Of a stretch of DNA of 64,000 nt, positions 58,791 to 64,000 are shown one piece after another (the stretch's first letter is position 1; every line of letters begins with the position of its first letter). The notes under the pieces are model-generated. The model searched no databases, was not told the DNA's origin, and saw nothing but the letters and a program-made list of their open reading frames with translations. The DNA comes from Spinacia oleracea (Eukaryota; Streptophyta; Magnoliopsida; Caryophyllales; Amaranthaceae), in assembly GCF_020520425.1 (NCBI RefSeq), contig NC_079488.1, positions 23,748,247 through 23,812,246 of the forward strand, written 5' to 3'. A program made the position numbers and the translations under genes.

Positions 58791-61690
58791 ATGGATCAAT
58801 TAGTGTTAAGATTTCACTATGTGGGTCAAGAAAGTGATTTGATAATTGATGATGTTGATAAGGTTATGTGGATTGATTTGATAATAGAGTATGAGGAAGG
58901 ATTTAGGAAAAAAGGGTATCAAATGCCAAAATTTCCTAGTTTTCACTACTGCTATAATATGAAGGATGTAATGCTTAAAACCGACAGTGACTTAATGTCA
59001 ATGCTAGACAGGTTAAGTACAAAGAAGGTGATATATGTGTATGTAGGGTCAGTTGATAAGCCCACTGATTGTGTGACTGCTGCTAGGAAACTTAGTGAGA
59101 CACTAAAATATAAGGATAAGATGCACATTGGGAGTAGTCCACCTAGTAACATAAACATACCGGTTAACAATGAGAGTATCAGACAAGATTTTGATGATGA
59201 GGCGATTAACCATGCTATTGAAGAGCATTGGCATGATATTGAGATAAGTAATGAGATAGAAAATCTAATTGAACCTCTTGTGGAAGGTAAAGGACCAAAA
59301 TCGAAGGCACCACTAAAATCACAAGCAAAGAAACTGCCTGTAAGGAGAAACCCCCCTAATAATGAACCAGATCAATCACAATCAATTTATGTCCCTCTCC
59401 CTACATACTCAAATGCACCACCCATTAACCAAGAGATCACTACTCCTTCTAGTTCAAACCTTTCACTTAACGCAGCCCTTGTTTTGCATAAAATACCTAA
59501 GAGTACTGCTGCTAGGAGAAGACTATTAGGATCCACCCAACCAATAGCTCAAGTTATTAGAAGAGAGAAATTTCATGAACAGCTTGAGCAAGTCCAATCT
59601 ACTAATGTTGGTGGGGGAAGTGTGCAAGTGCAATCTAATGATGTTGACGAGGGAAGTGGCCAAGGAAGTGATCAAGTGCAACCTGCTATGGTTGTACAAC
59701 AACATGATTTTGTAGATAATGATGATTATGTTCATTATGATGAGCAGGATAATGGTGATGATCAGGAGAATGATGATGAATATATTGACATGGTGCATGA
59801 TAATTATGATCCTTATGAGGATGACTTATGGCAAAGAGATATGAATAATGATGACAGCTATTTTAGTAGAATTTACAAAAATGGAGAATTTGTGGGGATG
59901 TACAATTTGGGAGTATTGTGTTGAAGCCTTGGATGATATTTAGTGACAAAGAGCATTTATGGTCGGTATTGAGAGATTACTGTATACAGTGTGGTTTTGG
60001 TCTTATTGTTGATAAGTCTAGCCCTAGTAGGTTAACGGCTTCTTGTATGGATTTGCACTGTAATTGGAGAATTCATTCAAGTAGGCTTCCCGATGGGCAG
60101 ACATGGGCTATTAAGAGCATCATGAACTCTGAACATACTTGTAGAGGGTTAGATGTAATGAATCCATTAGTTAATGTAAAGTGGGCTGCAGAGAAGTTAA
60201 TGGATGATATTAGGGCAAACAATGACATTCCTGGTAAGTCCCTCAATGAGTTGTTGTGGAAAAGATATGGGGTTCAAATGGCCATCAGCACGTTGTACAA
60301 AATGAAGGGTGTTTCACTTAAAGAGATAAATGGAGGTTATGATGAGTCATATGGATATCTTCCTAAGTACTGTGAGATGGTCAAGATTACTAATCCAGGA
60401 TCAGTAGCCTTTTGTGCATGGACAGTAGAAGAACATCCACAAAGAACGCTCACTTTTTCCAGCATATTCATTTCATTTAAGGGAGCAGTAGATGGTATTA
60501 ATGTAGGATGCATGAGTCTTGTTGGAGTTGATGGAGCTCATTTGAAGGGAAACTGGTGGTTTTATCCGCAGTTGCCTTAGATGGAAACAATGAGCTCTTT
60601 CCATTTGCATGGGCTATAGTGCCGGGAGAAGATGGAGATAGCTGGAAATTCTTCATGTTGCACTTGAAGGAGGTTCTAAAAACCTGTAACAGGGGTAATG
60701 ATTGGTGCATAATATCTGACAGACAGAAAGTAAGTCGTAGTTTCTTTTTATTTTGTTACTATTTTCTTTATATGCTTGAATTTATACTTATATGCTTGTG
60801 TTGTTATCATTTCTTAAGGGAATAGATGTTGCACTAAATGAATTATGGCTAGAGGCAGGGAGGAGATATTGTTGTTTGCACTTGCTTAAGAATTGGAAAA
60901 CTCCTTTCCCTGGACCGTTAATGTATTCCCTCTTTTGGTTAGCTTGCACTGCAACATCTCCATTTAGTTTCAAAAAAGCTATGGAAAAGATACAAAAAAC
61001 AAACCATTTGGCGTTACTTTGGTTGTCTAAGTTGGGAGATCAGTCCAGGTGGTCGAGGCACAAGTTTGACCCAAAGATATGCACTGATGAAAATAAGACC
61101 AATTTTGTGGAAAGTTTTAATGCAACACTTGGTGTGGATAGATGCAGGCCTATATTGACATTATTAGAAGGTAAAATTGGTTTTTTCATCACACTTTATA
61201 TTACGAATGCCACAATTTCAATCCCAATATTTTCTTAGCACTTTATATGTTGAACTTGCTAGGAATTAGAAGAATGTGTATGGTGAGGATGTCCACTAGG
61301 AGACAGCAATGTCAAGAATGAAATGAAAACGAGCCGTGTCCAAATATTGTCAAAAGAATCCAGAAATTAATTTTTGACTCAAGGACTTGCAAGGCATTTC
61401 AGAGCAGAGAAGGTGAATATGAGATTAAAGAAGGGAAGGCTATGCTTACTGTTTCACTAAATAACAAGACTTGCCTTTGTGGTGCTTGGCAAATCAGTGG
61501 TCTGCCATGCAGACATGCACTGAGGGCTATCCTTGCTGCTGGCCATAACACATTCAAGTATTGCAGTACCTGGTATTCTGTTCAAGTGTACAAGCAAGCA
61601 TACGGAGCATCGATTAACTCCGTTCCAGATTATGAGCACTGGCCAGAGATACTTCATGTGTCTTGGAACGGCTGTCTATTAGTGGCGTAA
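58791..61690 (+). pseudogene. MuDR-type transposase with three lesions
   Basis: Start ATG at 58791 follows a splice acceptor (TTATTGCAG), so a leader intron is likely. Exons: 58791-60729, 60819-61170, 61263-61690, introns GT..AG. Domains in order: a PB1-like N-terminal domain (MDQLVLRFHYVGQESD...), an acidic Asp/Asn-rich linker, the MuDR zinc-binding domain (SCMDLHCNWRIH...HTC), the MULE catalytic domain (VGVDGAHLKG; AWAIVPGEDGDSW; CIISDRQKGI) and a SWIM zinc finger (CLCGAWQISGLPCRH). It would cut at the terminal inverted repeats. Lesions: a frame change at about 59905-59920, a frame change at about 60555, and a TGA at 61319-61321. Other parts are free of stops, so the gene died recently or the lesions are assembly errors. 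Confidence 0.88.
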
Positions 61691-61823
61691 TAGTTGTTCT
61701 AAGTATGTAAGTTGCAGATATATTGAGCTTTGATTTTTCTACTGTCCTACATTTTGATGTTAACATTCAATGGATTATATATTTAGGATATATTCAGTCG
61801 AAAATTTGATACTAAAAACAGAA

Positions 61824-62231
61824 TTTTAACTCGAAAACAAAATTACTGGTAAATTACTGATAACTCAAGTAACTCTGACTTCTTTACTAGCTAAAGCTGC
61901 ATAACATAAAATGATAATTACTGACTCTAGTCTCTATTACTATATAGCTCCAACTACTACGAACTCGAACATTAATCACACTACGATTACTTCCAGGGAC
62001 AGAGCTAGAAGTCGCCGCTTTCTGGCTTTTAACTCGAAAACAAAATTACTGGTAAAATTACTGATAACTCAAGTAACTCTGACTTCTTTACTAGCTAAAG
62101 CTGCATAACATAAAATGATAATTACTGACTCTAGTCTCTATTACTATATAGCTCCAACTACTACGAACTCGAACATTAATCACACTACGATTACTTCCAG
62201 GGACAGAGCTAGAAGTCGCCGCTTTCTGGCT
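61824..62231 (+). repeat. 203-bp tandem duplication in the MULE 3' region
   Basis: Two copies start TTTTAACTCGAAAACAAAAT (61824 and 62027) and run to CGCCGCTTTCTGGCTTT. They differ by about one inserted A, so the duplication is very recent. Confidence 0.9.
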
Positions 62232-63013
62232 TTGTAAAGTTTGAAGTTGGTACAGGCAGATTTGGAGATTGTGGCATGTGATTGGGAATGATTGATATCA
62301 TTGTTATCTGCAGACTGTAGTGATGTAATGCAAGGAATGATGGCATAATAAAGGATAGAAGGTAATAGGTTCAGGGAATTGATTATAGGTTGTGGCCTCA
62401 TAAAATTCCACAGTAACAAGGAATGTTGTACTACCAGCAGCCATACAAAAAGCATGCTTGGCAGATCTGCAATGATCAGAAGCTAAATAAGGGGGATAGA
62501 AAACTTAAAAACAATTTCTAAACAATTTGTTTGGGTATGCAATCCCGTTTACAATCTAATGTGTATGTATTGCTGTATTACTATTAGAAGCCACAATATG
62601 TATTATTACATGAAAAAAATATCTGTAAACGTAAAAGTAGTTTATGGAACTGTATTGACGCATTTTCAGAATCCCAATTTGGTTCACTATTTTTGTTCTT
62701 TTATTGATTAAGAACTAGATAGATATCCATTGTAAAATACTAATACTTCAATGATTTCAAGGAATTGAATAAAGGGTGCCTAATCTTTTACTACCTCTGT
62801 CCTAGACTCCCATTAGATGGCAACTTGGCATACTCTGGAATGAGTAAATCAAGGGAACATTTGTTTGTTTCACAATACGAAGTATTTGAGGAGCAAATGC
62901 AAGTGAAAAGCAGGGGAGCTTATTTAGGTTTTTGAGGGAATAGATTAACTCATGGGTAGGTTAGTAATTTTTGTTTAACTGGTTATAAAATTAGTCATAT
63001 ATCCATGGGTTAG

Positions 63014-63142
63014 CTTTTAAATATGTAATTAGTGCACTCTAATGATATTTATAAAACTACAAGGCCACTACAGAAAGTCAAATTAATTTATTTCCGCCAA
63101 GTAGAAAAGACTATACTACAAGGTCACCACGTAGAATTTTCC
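63014..63142 (-). repeat. right terminal inverted repeat of the MULE
   Basis: Inverse of the left repeat, ending GTAGAATTTTCC, followed by the 9-bp duplication. Confidence 0.92.
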
Positions 63143-63151
63143 ATATTTTTT

Positions 63152-64000
63152 AATACAATATGAGAATTGTGTTACGGAGTATAAAGAGCAATACAGCATA
63201 ATAATAAACTGACCAAAGAAATAAATCAAATATTTATCTTTAACCTTTAAAAGTGGGAGCTAAAGTACTGTAGCTTATGAACAGTAGTTGGCTGTGTCAG
63301 CTCCCACGTGTGAGTACATTTTATTTTTATTTTTTTCATCCCCAGCTGCCCTTTTGCCGTATCTCTTTACTTTCCCAATCTCTTCTCTCTCAGCTCTCTG
63401 TACTATGTAGTCATCACTTCTCTATTTCTTCACTTTTACTCTCATCTAAAAGAAACCGCTTAATCGCATGATGATTTGTTAAGATTTTCTTCCCAGTTCT
63501 CTAATCCACACAAATTAATCAAAATAAATTCACATTATTGACAGCTCAAAAATGGCGTTTGCATCTAATTTTAACCTCTTTTTTTAATTTCATTTTATTG
63601 TTTTGTTTTGATATTTTCAGGTTTGATTTTGTCATCCATAGCAATTTATTTCCAGGTTAGTAATTTATGGATTGATTAGTATTGTGTTCCACTTTGTTTA
63701 CGCTTCGATGCCCATCATCTGTTTGTAAAATTGTCTAAGTGGCAAACGAAACATGAATTCTTTTTTTCATAGACATGCAAGTTGGGTTTTTAATTCATCA
63801 TCTTTAATTAAACAATTTTCTTCTTTGTTAGAATTTAAATTGGGTTTTCTCTCTCCTATAAAAGTGGATATTAGGATTTAATATTGTATGGTGATTAACA
63901 AAAACATTTCATATTGCCTGATGCGCTCGATGTTGGTAGATGGTAATGCAGCCATTGTTCCTGATGTCATTAAAGTAGTTGAAATCCCAATAAAGTGTGA
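63152..64000 (+). other. possible leader of the next plus-strand gene
   Basis: 63295-63460 is CT-rich like a plant 5' UTR. A possible leader intron donor lies at about 63656 (CCAGGTTAG) and an acceptor at about 63941 (TTGGTAG). The last 60 bases are open in a frame reading DGNAAIVPDVIKVVEIPIK, which has normal protein composition but cannot be assigned. The 64-codon frame at 63277 is low-complexity UTR. Confidence 0.35.

Larger units (their letters stand above)
58017..63142 (+). mobile_element. complete Mutator-like element (MULE), 5.1 kb
   Basis: The terminal inverted repeats are 58017-58145 and 63014-63142 (129 bp each, about 7 differences), starting GGGAAATTCTAC / GGAAAATTCTAC. The 9-bp string ATATTTTTT flanks both ends (58008-58016, 63143-63151), the Mutator target duplication. 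Inside is one transposase gene (58791-61690) and a 1.3-kb 3' region with a 203-bp tandem duplication. No convincing second gene of mudrB type is seen. Intact ends and few coding lesions suggest a fairly young insertion. It could be mobilised by a relative's transposase. Confidence 0.92.

Noticed and set aside
62180..62455. Minus-strand frame of 91 codons as a second MULE gene
   Set aside because: It overlaps the 203-bp duplication, has no similarity to MURB and no splice or promoter signal.
58008..63151. MULE as a gene-capturing Pack-MULE
   Set aside because: It encodes its own transposase domains, and no host gene piece was recognised inside.

Overview
This is nuclear DNA of a flowering plant. 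Evidence: spliceosomal GT..AG introns, a nuclear gene for a plastid-type translation initiation factor, a 5S-bearing Cassandra LTR, Tat-group Ty3/gypsy elements, Stowaway, hAT and Mutator MITEs, and Helitrons. The Copia LTR at about 28.6-29.9 kb carries many CGGAAATATT-like units, which reminds me of Caryophyllales (spinach/beet group); that placement is from memory and weak. Most of the window is transposon on transposon. Only one gene looks intact.

Layout. (1) 1-23.8 kb is a nest of three retroelements. A plus-strand Tat-like element (3' part 1-7070, 3' LTR 7071-8535) lies inside a minus-strand Tat element (from 8536 up to its 5' LTR at 20653-22662), which itself interrupts ORF1 of an L1-type LINE (22663-23693). 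The minus element has a decayed protease-RT-RNase H-second RNase H-integrase polyprotein, no recognisable capsid, and a leader full of minisatellites. Two intron-bearing antisense genes sit downstream of pol. The plus element carries an antisense fragment of a host YTH (ECT) m6A-reader gene and two systems of small palindromes. (2) 23.8-36.8 kb holds no intact gene: nested inverted-repeat elements around a (TA)n tract, a Cassandra solo LTR, a Copia solo LTR, a Mutator MITE with a perfect 9-bp target duplication, a Stowaway, a tRNA-derived SINE split by a hAT MITE, and a weak Helitron candidate. (3) 36.8-44.66 kb is bounded by inverted copies of a GGTCCA...TGGACC palindrome and filled with ATAGTAACTAT-type repeats. 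It is interrupted by two Stowaways and a 3.55-kb Helitron that carries pieces of a GH17 glucanase and a Pti1-like kinase. (4) 44.9-50.6 kb is a nine-exon gene for a translation initiation factor IF-3, probably plastid. All junctions can be placed and the spliced frame stays open (927 nt). (5) 50.6-56.1 kb is again MITEs and a small Helitron. (6) 56.2-57.2 kb is an ankyrin-repeat gene broken by a 376-bp hAT MITE with a perfect 8-bp target duplication. (7) 58017-63142 is a Mutator-like element with 129-bp terminal inverted repeats and a perfect 9-bp target duplication; its MuDR-type transposase has only three lesions. (8) The last 0.85 kb looks like the leader of another plus-strand gene.

The best leads are the antisense genes in the Tat nest (all four in-frame stops are TAG), the antisense YTH capture in the second Tat-like element, the loop-conserved/stem-variable hairpin array at 6.08-6.52 kb, and the palindrome-ended ATAGTAACTAT element with a short relative at 53.75 kb. 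All names rest on motif recognition by eye; no search was run.
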